A stretch of DNA of 49,003 nucleotides from an uncultured Lachnospiraceae bacterium (GCA_910588655.1 CAJUPJ010000027.1:1-49003), one strand, 5' to 3'; shown: positions 1 through 9,607, counted from the first letter of the stretch. Notes: generated by a model from the sequence alone, not told the origin. Numbers and translations: made by a program.

Positions 1-79
1 TGTTTTGGCAAAAATTATTTATTTTTATACCCTAAAGCCTGAATAGTAACAAATAACTATAAATTATCAAATTTTTATC

Positions 80-108
80 TTGACTTTTTTTGCTGGCTGA
101 TGTAAAAT
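80..108 (+). promoter_or_regulatory. Promoter of the thrS leader
   Basis: TTGACT (80-85) and TAAAAT (103-108) are separated by exactly 17 bases, a good sigma-A match. It lies just upstream of the T-box leader and is the likely start of the thrS transcript. Bases 1-79 are AT-rich and show no gene. Confidence 0.75.
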
Positions 109-120
109 ACGTCAATAAAA

Positions 121-372
121 ATAATACACGTAACACGTTGATAAGAAAAGTAAGCTATAAGCATGCAATTCCAGAGAGAGATGGCAGCTGTGAACATCTT
201 ATTGCATTATAGCTGAAGACTGCCTTGGAGTGGCCCTGATCCGGTCCGGTGACTACGTTATAGTTAGTTAAAGCTGCAATGGAATTTTATTCCATTGAAC
301 CAGGGTGGAACCGCGCTGCTTAGAATGTAACGTCCCTTTTGGCATTTTGCCAGAAGGGGCTTTTTATTTTGT
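121..372 (+). promoter_or_regulatory. T-box riboswitch, thrS leader
   Basis: The conserved T-box sequence AGGGTGGAACCGCG is at 302-315, followed by an intrinsic terminator and then thrS. An AGAGAG stretch near 174 fits stem I. T-box leaders sense uncharged tRNA and switch from terminator to antiterminator; given the gene downstream, this one should read tRNA-Thr. ACT at 252-254, followed by a purine, is a candidate specifier codon, but I did not fold stem I fully. Confidence 0.9.
332..370 (+). terminator. T-box regulated terminator before thrS
   Basis: A 13-bp stem (332-344 with 348-360, two G-U pairs) with a three-base loop is followed by a T-rich tract at 361-370. It is the attenuator of the thrS T-box and sits 20 bases before the start codon. 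Confidence 0.9.
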
Positions 373-390
373 AAGAAAAGAGGTTAGATT

Positions 391-2385
391 ATGAAGATAA
401 CTTTAAAAGATGGCTCATTTAAAGAGTATAATTCTGAAATGGCTGTAATTGATATTGCAGCAGATATTAGTGAGGGGCTTGCCAGGGCAGCGTGTGCTGC
501 AGAAATTGATGGCAGGGTTGTTGATTTGCGTACTGTAGTTGACAGTGACTGTGAATTAAATATCCTTACATTTGACAGCGAAGGCGGAAAGAAGGCATAC
601 CGCCACACATGTGCACATGTTATGGCTGAAGCAGTACAGAACCTTTATCCTGGTGCAAAGCTTACAATAGGGCCTGCAATAGATAATGGTTTCTACTATG
701 ATTTTGATATGCCAAGCCTTTCAAGGGAAGAACTTGACAATATTGAAAAGGAAATGAAGAAAATCATTAAAAAAGGCGAAAAGCTTGAGAGGTATACACT
801 TTCTAAAGAAGAAGCTGTAAAACTTATGACAGAAAGGGATGAGCCTTATAAGGTTGAAATGATTAATGAACATCCAGATACAGATACCCTTACATTTTAT
901 AAGCAGGGGGATTTTGTGGAATTCTGTGCAGGGCCTCATCTTATGAGTACAAAGCAGATTAAGGCATTTAAGCTTACTTCTTCTTCAGGTGCATACTGGA
1001 GAGGTGATGAGCATAATAAAATGCTTACACGTATATATGGAACGGCATTTAATAAGAAGCAGGATTTAGAGGAATACCTTGCATATCTTGAGGATATTAA
1101 GAACCGTGACCATAATAAACTTGGCAGGGACATGGATTTATTTACAACTGTGGATGTAATCGGGCAGGGGCTTCCGCTTCTTATGCCAAAAGGAACAAAG
1201 ATGATACAGAAGCTCCAGCGCTGGATTGAAGACCTTGAGGATAACGAGTGGGGATATGTAAGGACAAGGACACCGCTTATGGCAAAGTCAGATTTATATA
1301 AAGTTTCTGACCACTGGGGGCATTATAAAGAAGGTATGTTTATACTTGGTGAAGATGATGAGGACGAGGAAGGCAACAGCATTTCTGGAAATGATATTTT
1401 TGCACTGCGTCCGATGACATGCCCGTTCCAGTATTATGTCTATAAGGCAAGGCAGAAATCATACAGGGACCTTCCATACAGGATGGGTGAGACATCAACA
1501 CTTTTCCGCAATGAAGAGTCCGGGGAAATGCATGGGCTTACACGTGTGCGCCAGTTTACTATTTCAGAAGGCCACCTTGTATGTACACCAGAGCAGATTG
1601 CAGATGAATTTAAGGGCTGTGTTGAACTTGCAAGGTACTGTCTTAAGACACTGGGCTTAGAGGAAGATGTAACATACCGCATGTCCAAATGGGACCCTGA
1701 AAATACAGATAAATACCTTGGAACAGCAGAGGAGTGGGATAAGGTAGAAGGTGCAATGCGTGAAATTCTTGATGATATAGGGCTTGAATATACAGAAGAA
1801 GCAGGGGAAGCTGCTTTTTACGGGCCTAAGCTGGATATACAGGCAAAAAATGTATATGGCAAAGAAGATACAATGATTACAGTACAGCTTGATATGTTCC
1901 TTTCAGAACGTTTTGATATGTACTATATAGATGAAAACGGGGATAAAAAACGTCCATATATTATACACCGCACATCTATGGGATGTTATGAACGTACTCT
2001 TGCATGGCTTATTGAAAAATATGCAGGCAAATTCCCTACATGGCTCTGTCCTGAGCAGGTACGTGTGCTTCCTATTTCTGAGAAATTTAAGGATTATGCG
2101 GAAAGCGTGCTTGCAGAACTTAAGAAAAATGGCATAGATGCAACAGTTGACAACCGCTCTGAAAAGATTGGTTATAAAATACGTGAGGCAAGGCTTGATA
2201 AACTCCCATATATGCTTGTTGTAGGGGCAAAGGAAGAAGAGGCAGGGAAAGTGTCTGTAAGAAGCCGTTTTGCAGGTGATGAAGGACAGAAAGATTTACA
2301 GGAATTTATAGATAGTATATGTAAGGAAATACGCACAAAGGAAATACGTAAAGAAGAAGTAACAGAGGATGGAAGGCAGGAATAG
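391..2385 (+). CDS. thrS: Threonyl-tRNA synthetase
   Basis: Charges tRNA-Thr with threonine in the cytoplasm. The 664 residues are of usual length for the family. A TGS domain at about 1-62 is followed by the editing domain with the HxxxH pair (H72, H76), then the class II catalytic core. The core includes RPMTCPF, with the zinc-ligand cysteine at 344, and the block with MHGLTRVRQF and SEGHL. The C-terminal anticodon-binding domain starts at about 560. The common core sequence is RPMNCPGH; RPMTCPFQ is a variant that still keeps the cysteine. The ATG has an AGAGG ribosome site. It is controlled by the T-box and closed by a terminator, so it is probably monocistronic. Confidence 0.97.
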   Translation: MKITLKDGSFKEYNSEMAVIDIAADISEGLARAACAAEIDGRVVDLRTVVDSDCELNILTFDSEGGKKAYRHTCAHVMAEAVQNLYPGAKLTIGPAIDNGFYYDFDMPSLSREELDNIEKEMKKIIKKGEKLERYTLSKEEAVKLMTERDEPYKVEMINEHPDTDTLTFYKQGDFVEFCAGPHLMSTKQIKAFKLTSSSGAYWRGDEHNKMLTRIYGTAFNKKQDLEEYLAYLEDIKNRDHNKLGRDMDLFTTVDVIGQGLPLLMPKGTKMIQKLQRWIEDLEDNEWGYVRTRTPLMAKSDLYKVSDHWGHYKEGMFILGEDDEDEEGNSISGNDIFALRPMTCPFQYYVYKARQKSYRDLPYRMGETSTLFRNEESGEMHGLTRVRQFTISEGHLVCTPEQIADEFKGCVELARYCLKTLGLEEDVTYRMSKWDPENTDKYLGTAEEWDKVEGAMREILDDIGLEYTEEAGEAAFYGPKLDIQAKNVYGKEDTMITVQLDMFLSERFDMYYIDENGDKKRPYIIHRTSMGCYERTLAWLIEKYAGKFPTWLCPEQVRVLPISEKFKDYAESVLAELKKNGIDATVDNRSEKIGYKIREARLDKLPYMLVVGAKEEEAGKVSVRSRFAGDEGQKDLQEFIDSICKEIRTKEIRKEEVTEDGRQE

Positions 2386-2420
2386 GGCAATGTATTTCTG
2401 CGGATATAAAGTTTATATAA

Positions 2421-2449
2421 AGGCAGGCGGCAAAACGCCTGTCTTTTTG
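2421..2449 (+). terminator. thrS terminator
   Basis: GGCAGGCG and CGCCTGTC pair around a short A-rich loop and are followed by a T run at about 2442-2449. Confidence 0.8.
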
Positions 2450-2480
2450 TTTACAGGAAACTGTTTTTAAACTGCCTGGT

Positions 2481-2508
2481 TAAAGATATTCTGTTAAAAT
2501 GCCGATTT
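2481..2508 (+). promoter_or_regulatory. Sigma-D (sigma-28) type flagellar promoter
   Basis: TAAA at 2481-2484 and GCCGATTT at 2501-2508 are separated by 16 bases. The Firmicute sigma-D consensus is TAAA, about 15 bases, then GCCGATAA. It lies 55 bases before the large ORF that precedes flagellin, so the cluster is probably a late flagellar operon. Confidence 0.7.
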
Positions 2509-2562
2509 AATTAAGTAGATATATAAAGATTTTCAGAGAAAGGTACATACGGTGAGAAGTCT

Positions 2563-5500
2563 ATGAATATTAAGGATATTATGCACCAGCCTGGCAATGT
2601 GGCAGGAACAGGCATTTTGCCGGACAGAAGCCCGTTTCTGTCTATAGGAAAAAAAGGCCAGGTAGTAGAAGGGGTGATATCAAAGGTATCAGATAAGATT
2701 TCCATCAGCTTTAACGGAATAGAGGTTGCAGTACCCCATTCCGCAGTACGCAATGCCACGGAAGGCGGAACTAGGAAATTTCAAATCATGGATGTGTCAA
2801 AGGACAATATTGTACTGAAAGAGGTTGGAAATACTGGCAGCCAGGGCAGCACCAGGGCACTGGTGAGCACAAAAGCACCAGATAATGCCGGAATCTACAG
2901 TAATAACAACAATGTAAAAGGCAACGCACAAGTGGCAGCGGAAGATAAAGAAGCAGTTAAAAATATAGCTATCCTTACGGGTGAGGATTATGCAAGTATT
3001 GAGAAAGAAGAAGGAAATATAGAGGACTGCAGGGAAGAAGATTTAGAACGTGCTGCACAGAAAATCAAGGAACAGAAAGAATGGAAAGAGTTTTACCAGG
3101 AAAGTAACAAGGAACTGTGCCAGCAGCTTAAAGAAGGTCTTGAAAATATCCAGAAACAGGGTTTCCTTGACCAGAAAAGTGAGTCGCAGATTGCCCAGGT
3201 TTTACGTGAAGCCGATATACCGCCTACGCTTGAAAATATATCAAGGGTAGTTTCAGCTTTGCAGATGAGCATGGTTGCAGGTGATATGTCTGACAAAGTG
3301 AAAACATATATTATAAGCAAGGGGATGCCTCCTACTATTGAAAATATTTACCACGGGCAGTATTCAGGAAGTGATGCCTATGATTTATCTGTATATGACA
3401 AGGAGATATGGGAGTCACTGAAAGGGCAGATTGAAGATATTATAGATATTGCAGGGCTTGGCTTACAGACTGCCACGGATGATGCAAAGTGGCTTTTAGC
3501 TAATGACCTGCCAGTAACAATAGATAATTTAAGGACTCTTGATGTGCTGCGTGATATTAAGGACAATATGACACTTGACAAGGCTCTTGTGCAGATTGTA
3601 CAGGCTATGGCAGCAGGGAGTGAGGCAGAGCAGGCATTACTTGATACATCCCAGTTTACAATAGCAAGAGACTGGATTAACAGCTTTAATTCAGTAAATG
3701 ACGGGGATATAGTTACTGCCATTAAAATAATTTCTAATAATGCAATACAATATAATACAGGCGCAAATGGTGAAGTACAGGAATTAAACCTTGAACTTTT
3801 AAAACAGGCTGCTAAGGAAAACCAGAATAATGGTGCTGGCAGTACAGCAGTTATACCAGAAAATATAGCGGATGGCATGTCAGAGCAGGAGATACAGGCA
3901 GTTATAGCTAAGAAGAATATAGCAGAAATCTGCCTTAAAATGACAGTGCAGTCTGTTGGTGTAATGGCAGGCAAGGGCATAAATATAGAAACTGCCCCTC
4001 TTGAAAATATTGTAAAAGAATTAAGGGATATAGAAAATGCCTATTATATGTCCAGATATGGCATATCAGCCGAGATGGCAGACAAAGAACTTGGACTTAT
4101 GCAGGAAGCTTTACAGAAGACATCTGATATTGCAAATGCACCTGCATCAGTAATCGGAATGGGCATCAGGCAGATGAACCTTATATCATTTAATGAACTC
4201 CATGCTGCTGCCGTAAGTGAAACAGCTAATAAAAGCCAGTTTATGGAGATTTATGAAAAGGTTGTAACAGAGCCTGATAAGAACTTTGGTGACTCCATTG
4301 AGAAAGCATTCCAGAGAAGTGTGCCTGATATTTTACAGAGTCTTGGGCTTGAAAATACACAGGCAAATGAAAGGGCTGTCAGAATTCTTGGATATAACAG
4401 CATGGAAATTACAGAGGATAATATTAATGCTGTTAAGGAATATGATGCTTCACTTAACAGGATAATTGATAATATGAAACCATCAGTTGTACTTGATATA
4501 ATAAGGAATGGAATTAATCCTCTTGACAAATCAATAGAAGAGCTTGATAAGGAACTTACAGGGATTGCTTCTAATAAAGGTGTTACACCAGAAGAAAAGT
4601 ACAGCAGGTATTTATGGCAGTTAGAGAGAAGTAATTCAATAACAGAACAGGAAAGAGACGGTTACATAGGAGTTTACAGGCTGCTTAATAATATAGAGAA
4701 AACAGATGGTGCTGCAATCGGTGCAGTTATCCAGAGTAAAAGGGAGATGACACTTGGCAACCTCCTTTCTGCGGTAAGAAGCATTAAAGGAAAAGGCATT
4801 GATGTAGAAGTTGATAATAGCTATGGCAGGCTTGAAGGGCTTGTATACCACAGCAAGCCTATAACAGCACAGATTGACAGCGGCTTTAACCCGGATAATA
4901 AAGAAGAGGGCAGCAGTGGCAACAGGTATTACCAGGGGCTCGTTTCAGAGGCAATAGATAATATTACACCTGACAGTGTTAATGAAATATCAGATGGTGA
5001 TATGGAAAAACTTCTTAATACATCACTTGAGAAGTTTGCAGAAGAGATGAAAACCAGGTCACCAGAAAATAAACTGATGAGGGAATATTACGACAAGCAG
5101 GCAGAGGAAGTACGCGATATGATGCAGAACCGTGCTGAAGCAGACCTTTATCTTGCCAATATGCAAATTCCTTCTACAGTAGCATCACTTGGTGCTGCAA
5201 TACAGATGCTTAAGGAAGGTTATAATCCTGTAAAAGACTGCTATGGCAGAAGAAATATTTTAGGGGAAAAAGAAAAGAAAGAATTTGAAGAAACAGCAGA
5301 CAGCATGGCAGAGGCGTTAGACTCTGAGGAAAGCATAAAAGCGGAGTGTGACAAGACAAGGAAGTATATGGAAGAAATTCTTTCAAGGTCTTACTGTGCA
5401 CCCGATATTACATCAGATGAACTTATGAAACTTAAGTCACTTGGCAGGGGAATACAGTTACATGGAATGATGGCAGGCAGAAGAAGTTATGATATCCCTG

Positions 5501-5916
5501 TAATTACTGGTGATACAATAACAAACATGAATGTAACTATATTAAGCGGCCAGGGGGATAAGGGAAAAGTGAAAATCTCTGTTGGCAATACTGGCACAGA
5601 GAGCAGTCCAGGAGAACAGTTAAATATATCAGCAGAATTTAAGATATCAAATGGTGCTGTAAAAGGCCTGGTAGTATGCAGTAACAGGGAAAGTTATGAA
5701 GCAGTACAGGAAAGCATCCTGGAATTAAAAAGAGAGATAAGGGAAGCTGGTTTTGAGGTTAAAAATATATCATGCAGCCTTGGCACAGCACATGGAGGCA
5801 TTATTGATGAAAAGATTAATCTTGGTAACAGCACATCTACTGCTTCTTTATATAAGACAGCAAAAATTACAGCATGTTATCTTTCGGATATAATTAAGAA
5901 TATAGAAAATAAGTAA
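2563..5916 (+). CDS. Large flagellar-cluster protein with FliK-like C-terminus (DUF6240-like)
   Basis: A protein of 1117 residues without a signal peptide or membrane span. The middle is mostly helical and acidic, with degenerate repeats of a P-x-T-x-E-N-I/L type near residues 217, 253, 316, 616, 729 and 869. Residues about 1000-1080 resemble the C-terminal domain of the hook-length protein FliK (Flg_hook): a strand-rich stretch, then a helix LKREIREAGF, then VKNISCSLG. It resembles proteins I recall as DUF6240 in Lachnospiraceae. A sigma-D-type promoter lies upstream and flagellin follows after 48 bases, so a flagellar role is likely. Whether it acts as a hook ruler, secretion substrate or something else is inference. 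AGAAAGG lies some 20 bases before the ATG. Confidence 0.65.
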   Translation: MNIKDIMHQPGNVAGTGILPDRSPFLSIGKKGQVVEGVISKVSDKISISFNGIEVAVPHSAVRNATEGGTRKFQIMDVSKDNIVLKEVGNTGSQGSTRALVSTKAPDNAGIYSNNNNVKGNAQVAAEDKEAVKNIAILTGEDYASIEKEEGNIEDCREEDLERAAQKIKEQKEWKEFYQESNKELCQQLKEGLENIQKQGFLDQKSESQIAQVLREADIPPTLENISRVVSALQMSMVAGDMSDKVKTYIISKGMPPTIENIYHGQYSGSDAYDLSVYDKEIWESLKGQIEDIIDIAGLGLQTATDDAKWLLANDLPVTIDNLRTLDVLRDIKDNMTLDKALVQIVQAMAAGSEAEQALLDTSQFTIARDWINSFNSVNDGDIVTAIKIISNNAIQYNTGANGEVQELNLELLKQAAKENQNNGAGSTAVIPENIADGMSEQEIQAVIAKKNIAEICLKMTVQSVGVMAGKGINIETAPLENIVKELRDIENAYYMSRYGISAEMADKELGLMQEALQKTSDIANAPASVIGMGIRQMNLISFNELHAAAVSETANKSQFMEIYEKVVTEPDKNFGDSIEKAFQRSVPDILQSLGLENTQANERAVRILGYNSMEITEDNINAVKEYDASLNRIIDNMKPSVVLDIIRNGINPLDKSIEELDKELTGIASNKGVTPEEKYSRYLWQLERSNSITEQERDGYIGVYRLLNNIEKTDGAAIGAVIQSKREMTLGNLLSAVRSIKGKGIDVEVDNSYGRLEGLVYHSKPITAQIDSGFNPDNKEEGSSGNRYYQGLVSEAIDNITPDSVNEISDGDMEKLLNTSLEKFAEEMKTRSPENKLMREYYDKQAEEVRDMMQNRAEADLYLANMQIPSTVASLGAAIQMLKEGYNPVKDCYGRRNILGEKEKKEFEETADSMAEALDSEESIKAECDKTRKYMEEILSRSYCAPDITSDELMKLKSLGRGIQLHGMMAGRRSYDIPVITGDTITNMNVTILSGQGDKGKVKISVGNTGTESSPGEQLNISAEFKISNGAVKGLVVCSNRESYEAVQESILELKREIREAGFEVKNISCSLGTAHGGIIDEKINLGNSTSTASLYKTAKITACYLSDIIKNIENK

Positions 5917-5964
5917 AAATTTAGTGCTTTAACAAGAGGATATAACAGAAAGGATGGTATATAT

Positions 5965-7338
5965 ATGAAAATTAACCATAACGTAACAGCGCAGATAGCA
6001 AATGTAAATTTAAAGAAAGATGAAAGAAGGGTTTCTGCAAGCCTTGAAAAGTTAAGTTCAGGATATAAAATTACAAAGGCAGCAGACGATTCAGCAGGGC
6101 TTGCAATTTCCAATAAGATGCGCACACAGATAAGGGCATTAAACCAGGCGTCAAGAAATTCAGAGGACGGACAGTCTATTGTACAGACGGCTGATGGTGC
6201 ATTAAATGAAGTTGCTGCTATATTACAGCGTATACGTGAGCTTGCTGTCCAGAATGCAAATGATACATATACAGTAGAAGACCGTGCATCTTCACAGAAT
6301 GAGATAGACCAGCTTCTTGATGAAATAGACCGTATTTCGAGCACTACAGAATTTAATGGAAAAGGGCTTTTAGATGGTTCATCATCAAGGGCAGTTACAA
6401 GCAATATAGATGGAATACATGCACTTAAGGCATCAGCAGAAGTACCTGCCGGGGATTACGTTTTTAGTGTAAATGCAGCACCACAGCCAGCAGTTGCTGA
6501 AGATATTGAGTATACAATACCTGATGCAGGTACAAGTTGCATATGTATTAATAATACTACTATAAACATTTTTTCGGATGATACAGATGAAGATGTTGAG
6601 AACAAAATTTTAGATGTTTGTGGCAAAATGGACCTTGATGTAGAGTTTTCAGGAGGGTCATTTAGCCTTACAACAAAAGCAACAGGTTCTAACCAACATA
6701 TAACTGTAAGAAATTCTGATAATGAAGTTGAAGTGTATATGGGTTCTGATGTGGAAATAGAACTTGGTGATGGTTTTTCAGAGAATGCCAAAGCTTCATC
6801 AAATGGAAGCCATATTACAATTAAGGATAATGATGGTTTTGAAATGCTGGTTGAAATACCTGCTGAAACCCCAGAAGGTTCAACAGAAGGGCAGGAAGTT
6901 ACATTAAAAGTATATGATGCAGGATATATGGGAATGCAGATTGGTGGTAATGAAAACCAGATGCTTAATATGAATTTTGATGAAATATCATGCAACACTC
7001 TTTCGCTTCGTGATGCAAATGGCCAGCGCCTTATAAATGTGTGCTCAGAACATGGTGCAGCAAATGCAATCGCATCACTTGATTTGGCAATTGAAAGGGT
7101 TTCTGCCGCACGTTCAGAGCTTGGTGCTTATGAGAACCGCCTTGAAGATACTGTTTCAAGCCTTGATGTTGCAAGCTATAATATGACTAACTCAATGTCA
7201 CGTATTATGGATACAGATATGGCAGATGAAATGACACAGTATACACAGCTTACTGTATTAACCCAGGCAGCGACCTCTATGCTTTCACAGGCAAATAACA
7301 AACCACAGGAAATTATGAATTTATTACAGGGAATATAA
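5965..7338 (+). CDS. fliC: Flagellin
   Basis: The filament subunit, exported by the flagellar type III system. The 457 residues have conserved N-terminal D0/D1 helices (about 1-145, with EKLSSGYKIT and DDSAGLAISNKM), a variable acidic, strand-rich centre (about 146-340), and a conserved C-terminal helix pair ending in MLSQANNKPQEIMNLLQGI. The two cysteines at about 188 and 190, and others later in the centre, are unusual for flagellin. AGAAAGGA precedes the ATG. It is probably cotranscribed with the gene before it and with fliS after it. Confidence 0.96.
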   Translation: MKINHNVTAQIANVNLKKDERRVSASLEKLSSGYKITKAADDSAGLAISNKMRTQIRALNQASRNSEDGQSIVQTADGALNEVAAILQRIRELAVQNANDTYTVEDRASSQNEIDQLLDEIDRISSTTEFNGKGLLDGSSSRAVTSNIDGIHALKASAEVPAGDYVFSVNAAPQPAVAEDIEYTIPDAGTSCICINNTTINIFSDDTDEDVENKILDVCGKMDLDVEFSGGSFSLTTKATGSNQHITVRNSDNEVEVYMGSDVEIELGDGFSENAKASSNGSHITIKDNDGFEMLVEIPAETPEGSTEGQEVTLKVYDAGYMGMQIGGNENQMLNMNFDEISCNTLSLRDANGQRLINVCSEHGAANAIASLDLAIERVSAARSELGAYENRLEDTVSSLDVASYNMTNSMSRIMDTDMADEMTQYTQLTVLTQAATSMLSQANNKPQEIMNLLQGI

Positions 7339-7385
7339 TTTGAAAAATTATTTCCTACCCTATTATGGAAAGGCTGGCTGGTTTT

Positions 7386-7865
7386 ATGGATAAAGAGCAG
7401 TTAAGAGGGTATACAGCCCGTATTGCACAGGCTAACAGAAGCGGTCTTGTAGTTATTGTATATGAACTGTTTTCTTACAGCATGGATATGGCAAAGCAGG
7501 CATATAGCAATAATAATAAAGAAATGGTTGCAAAGCACCTTAAAAAAGCGCAGGAATGTGTATGTGAACTTAAAAGAAACCTGGACTTCCAGTATGAGGT
7601 TTCGCATAACCTTGCAAGCCTGTACAGATATGTCAACGGGCTTCTGGTAACTGCAATTACAAGGCGTGATTTGTCGGGATTTGATGAGATAAATAAAGTT
7701 ATGGAAAGCCTCCACAGTGCATTTGTGGAGGTAGCCAGGCAGGATACATCAGGGGCAGTAATGCAGAATACACAGCAGGTATATGCTGGGCTTACTTATG
7801 GCAAGGGCAGGCTGAATGAAGTATTTATGAACGGGAATGAACAGTCAAGAGGGTTTATGGCTTAG
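7386..7865 (+). CDS. fliS: Flagellar export chaperone FliS
   Basis: FliS binds the flagellin C-terminus in the cytosol and keeps it export-competent. The helical 159-residue protein starts MDKEQLRGYTARIAQANR and has the family pattern VVIVYELFSYSMDMAKQAY, then a helix rich in basic residues. An in-frame ATG at 7365 has no ribosome site, while GGAAAGG at 7367-7373 lies 12 bases before the ATG at 7386, so I chose the latter. It lies 47 bases after flagellin. The C-terminal 30 residues are longer and more polar than in minimal FliS proteins. Confidence 0.88.
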   Translation: MDKEQLRGYTARIAQANRSGLVVIVYELFSYSMDMAKQAYSNNNKEMVAKHLKKAQECVCELKRNLDFQYEVSHNLASLYRYVNGLLVTAITRRDLSGFDEINKVMESLHSAFVEVARQDTSGAVMQNTQQVYAGLTYGKGRLNEVFMNGNEQSRGFMA

Positions 7866-7867
7866 AA

Positions 7868-7990
7868 TATGGGATGGGTTACAGTTATCTTGTGTTGGTG
7901 TAAAAACGGACGGTTTTTGTGCCAGAGCCAGAATATTCCATTAAAGGGGTGAAATACCCCTGTACGGAATATTGCTGGCATCTGGCACAT
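7868..7990 (+). repeat. Interspersed repeat copy 1 with long hairpin
   Basis: Starts just after the fliS stop codon. Bases 7918-7989 form a long imperfect hairpin: TGTGCCAGA with TCTGGCACA, CCAG with CTGG, ATATTCC with GGAATAT, and AGGGGT with ACCCCT. A related sequence lies at 18042-18152, also directly after a stop codon. It may act as a 3' stabiliser or terminator or be a small mobile palindrome. No T tract follows. Confidence 0.7.
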
Positions 7991-8104
7991 GAAACCTTCC
8001 ATTATAAACCCATAAATTGACAAAAAATACATAATAATAAGATAACTGTAAACTGGGTAGTGTAAATTATTCTGCTATTCAGTTATTACCTGGTGAAAAA
8101 GATA

Positions 8105-8533
8105 TCAAAGAAATTCTTTAATTTTTTCCGCTGTCTGGGCTGCAGATGTTTCATCCATATTGTTGTCTGGTACATATTTAATAGTAATTCCATCATCCAT
8201 ATTACGTGGAATAAGGTGTACATGCAGATGGAATACAGTCTGCCCGGCAGCTTCACCATTGTTCTGGAGTACATTTAACCCATCATAATTAAATGCATTT
8301 TTAATTGCTGCCCCACATTTCTTTGCAACCTTAAATATTTTTTCACAGTATTCATCTGGCAGTTCAAAAATATTTGAAGCATGTGTTTTAGGAAGGATTA
8401 TTGCATGTCCCCTTGAAGCAGGTGCAGCATCAAGTATAACCTTAAAGTCATCATCTTCATAAATTGAAGTGGCAGGAATCCTGCCATTTGCAAGTTTACA
8501 GAAAATACAGTTATCATCAATATTTTTATTCAT
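8105..8533 (-). CDS. HIT family nucleotide-binding protein
   Basis: A histidine-triad hydrolase or transferase acting on nucleotide phosphoramidates or dinucleoside polyphosphates; the exact substrate cannot be told. The 142 residues have the N-terminal CIFCKLANGRIP segment typical of the HINT/HIT group and the triad HLHVHLIPR near residue 105. It is the last gene of a minus-strand group with the flavodoxin/SCP2 protein (27-base gap) and rhomboid. The intergenic stretch 7991-8104 before its stop shows no gene. Confidence 0.92.
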   Translation of the reverse strand: MNKNIDDNCIFCKLANGRIPATSIYEDDDFKVILDAAPASRGHAIILPKTHASNIFELPDEYCEKIFKVAKKCGAAIKNAFNYDGLNVLQNNGEAAGQTVFHLHVHLIPRNMDDGITIKYVPDNNMDETSAAQTAEKIKEFL

Positions 8534-8560
8534 TTCAGACCTCCATTAATTATATAAATT

Positions 8561-9559
8561 TTACCTCTGGAACTGGAAAAGCGAGTCAAATATCCTTAGT
8601 ATTTTAAAGTCTCCGCGGGCTGTAAGTTCGCCTGTCATAAATGTGCTTTGTAAAGTATTTTTCCCAGAAACTATTTTGTCCATAACATTTGAAGTTGTCT
8701 TTAATATAATATCCGGGTTATCCTTTTCACCATAGTAACAGTTTAATGATGTGTTATCTGTCTCAATAACAAGTGTACTGCCCTTATCTGCAATTTCTAT
8801 AATAAATGAAAGTGCAACACCAGGTACAGGATGGAAATGGTTTTCCAGTGTTTCAATATAAGGGCCTTTGTCATAAGGGGAAGAGTCACCCATCATACCC
8901 CTGAACATCTGGGAAAGTTCTTTAATATCAGCTTTTTGTTTTTTGACATATTTATCATTAGATACATACATTGAAAGCTGTTCACTTTCCTGTGGCGTAA
9001 GGCTTATAGATTTAGGCTGTGCAACATTGTCAAGTACGGCATCAGTGCTTGACGGGAATGATATAATCTTTTTAGAAAAAGCCCTGTAAAAATTTTCAGC
9101 CTTTTTCTCTATAAGGGCAGCATAATCAGAATTTGTTTCAAAATCTATATTATTACTTACATATGCAGATATCCCGTCACATATTTTGCCGCCAAGGATT
9201 TCCCATGCTTTAACAAGTGTGACATAAGCTTCTTTCTCGCCATATGTTGTAGATATAGCAACAGGCATCATATAAAGCCGCTTAATTGTTTCTTTGTCAC
9301 CATACAGCCAGCATGAATCAAGAAACTGCTGCAAGAGCCCGCCTATACCAAGCCATTCTATAGAGGCTGCTAATATTATGGCATCTGCATCTTTTAAAGT
9401 TGTTGGCAGTACGGAAATTCCGCGGATATCTTCGTATAAATTGTATTTTTTAACCTGTATATTTAATTCTTCAAGAACCTGGATTAACTTACTTATTACA
9501 AAGTTTGAAGGGTCTTCAATAAGCCCCCTGCCGCCATAATAAATATTTACATTAGTCAT
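8561..9559 (-). CDS. Flavodoxin-like oxidoreductase fused to an SCP2 sterol-carrier domain
   Basis: 332 residues. The N-terminal half (about 1-170) has a flavodoxin/NAD(P)H-dependent FMN reductase fold: an initial strand, DADAIILAASIEWLGIGGLLQQFLD, and VAISTTYGEKEAY. The C-terminal part (about 225-330) looks like an SCP2/sterol-carrier fold, with ALSFIIEI, TLVIET, a strand-rich core, and DKIVSGKNTLQSTFMTGELTARGDF. The FMN domain may carry out redox chemistry and SCP2 folds bind lipids, so a hydrophobic substrate is a guess. It sits between the rhomboid and HIT genes on the same strand, probably in one operon. Confidence 0.75.
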   Translation of the reverse strand: MTNVNIYYGGRGLIEDPSNFVISKLIQVLEELNIQVKKYNLYEDIRGISVLPTTLKDADAIILAASIEWLGIGGLLQQFLDSCWLYGDKETIKRLYMMPVAISTTYGEKEAYVTLVKAWEILGGKICDGISAYVSNNIDFETNSDYAALIEKKAENFYRAFSKKIISFPSSTDAVLDNVAQPKSISLTPQESEQLSMYVSNDKYVKKQKADIKELSQMFRGMMGDSSPYDKGPYIETLENHFHPVPGVALSFIIEIADKGSTLVIETDNTSLNCYYGEKDNPDIILKTTSNVMDKIVSGKNTLQSTFMTGELTARGDFKILRIFDSLFQFQR

Positions 9560-9607
9560 TAATTCGTTCCTGCCTTTCTTCTGGAATTAAAAGTAAACAG
9601 GGTATGG

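Noticed and set aside
3378..3980. 200-codon minus-strand frame inside the large flagellar ORF
   Set aside because: Antisense shadow of the 1117-residue gene, without a ribosome site or recognisable domain.
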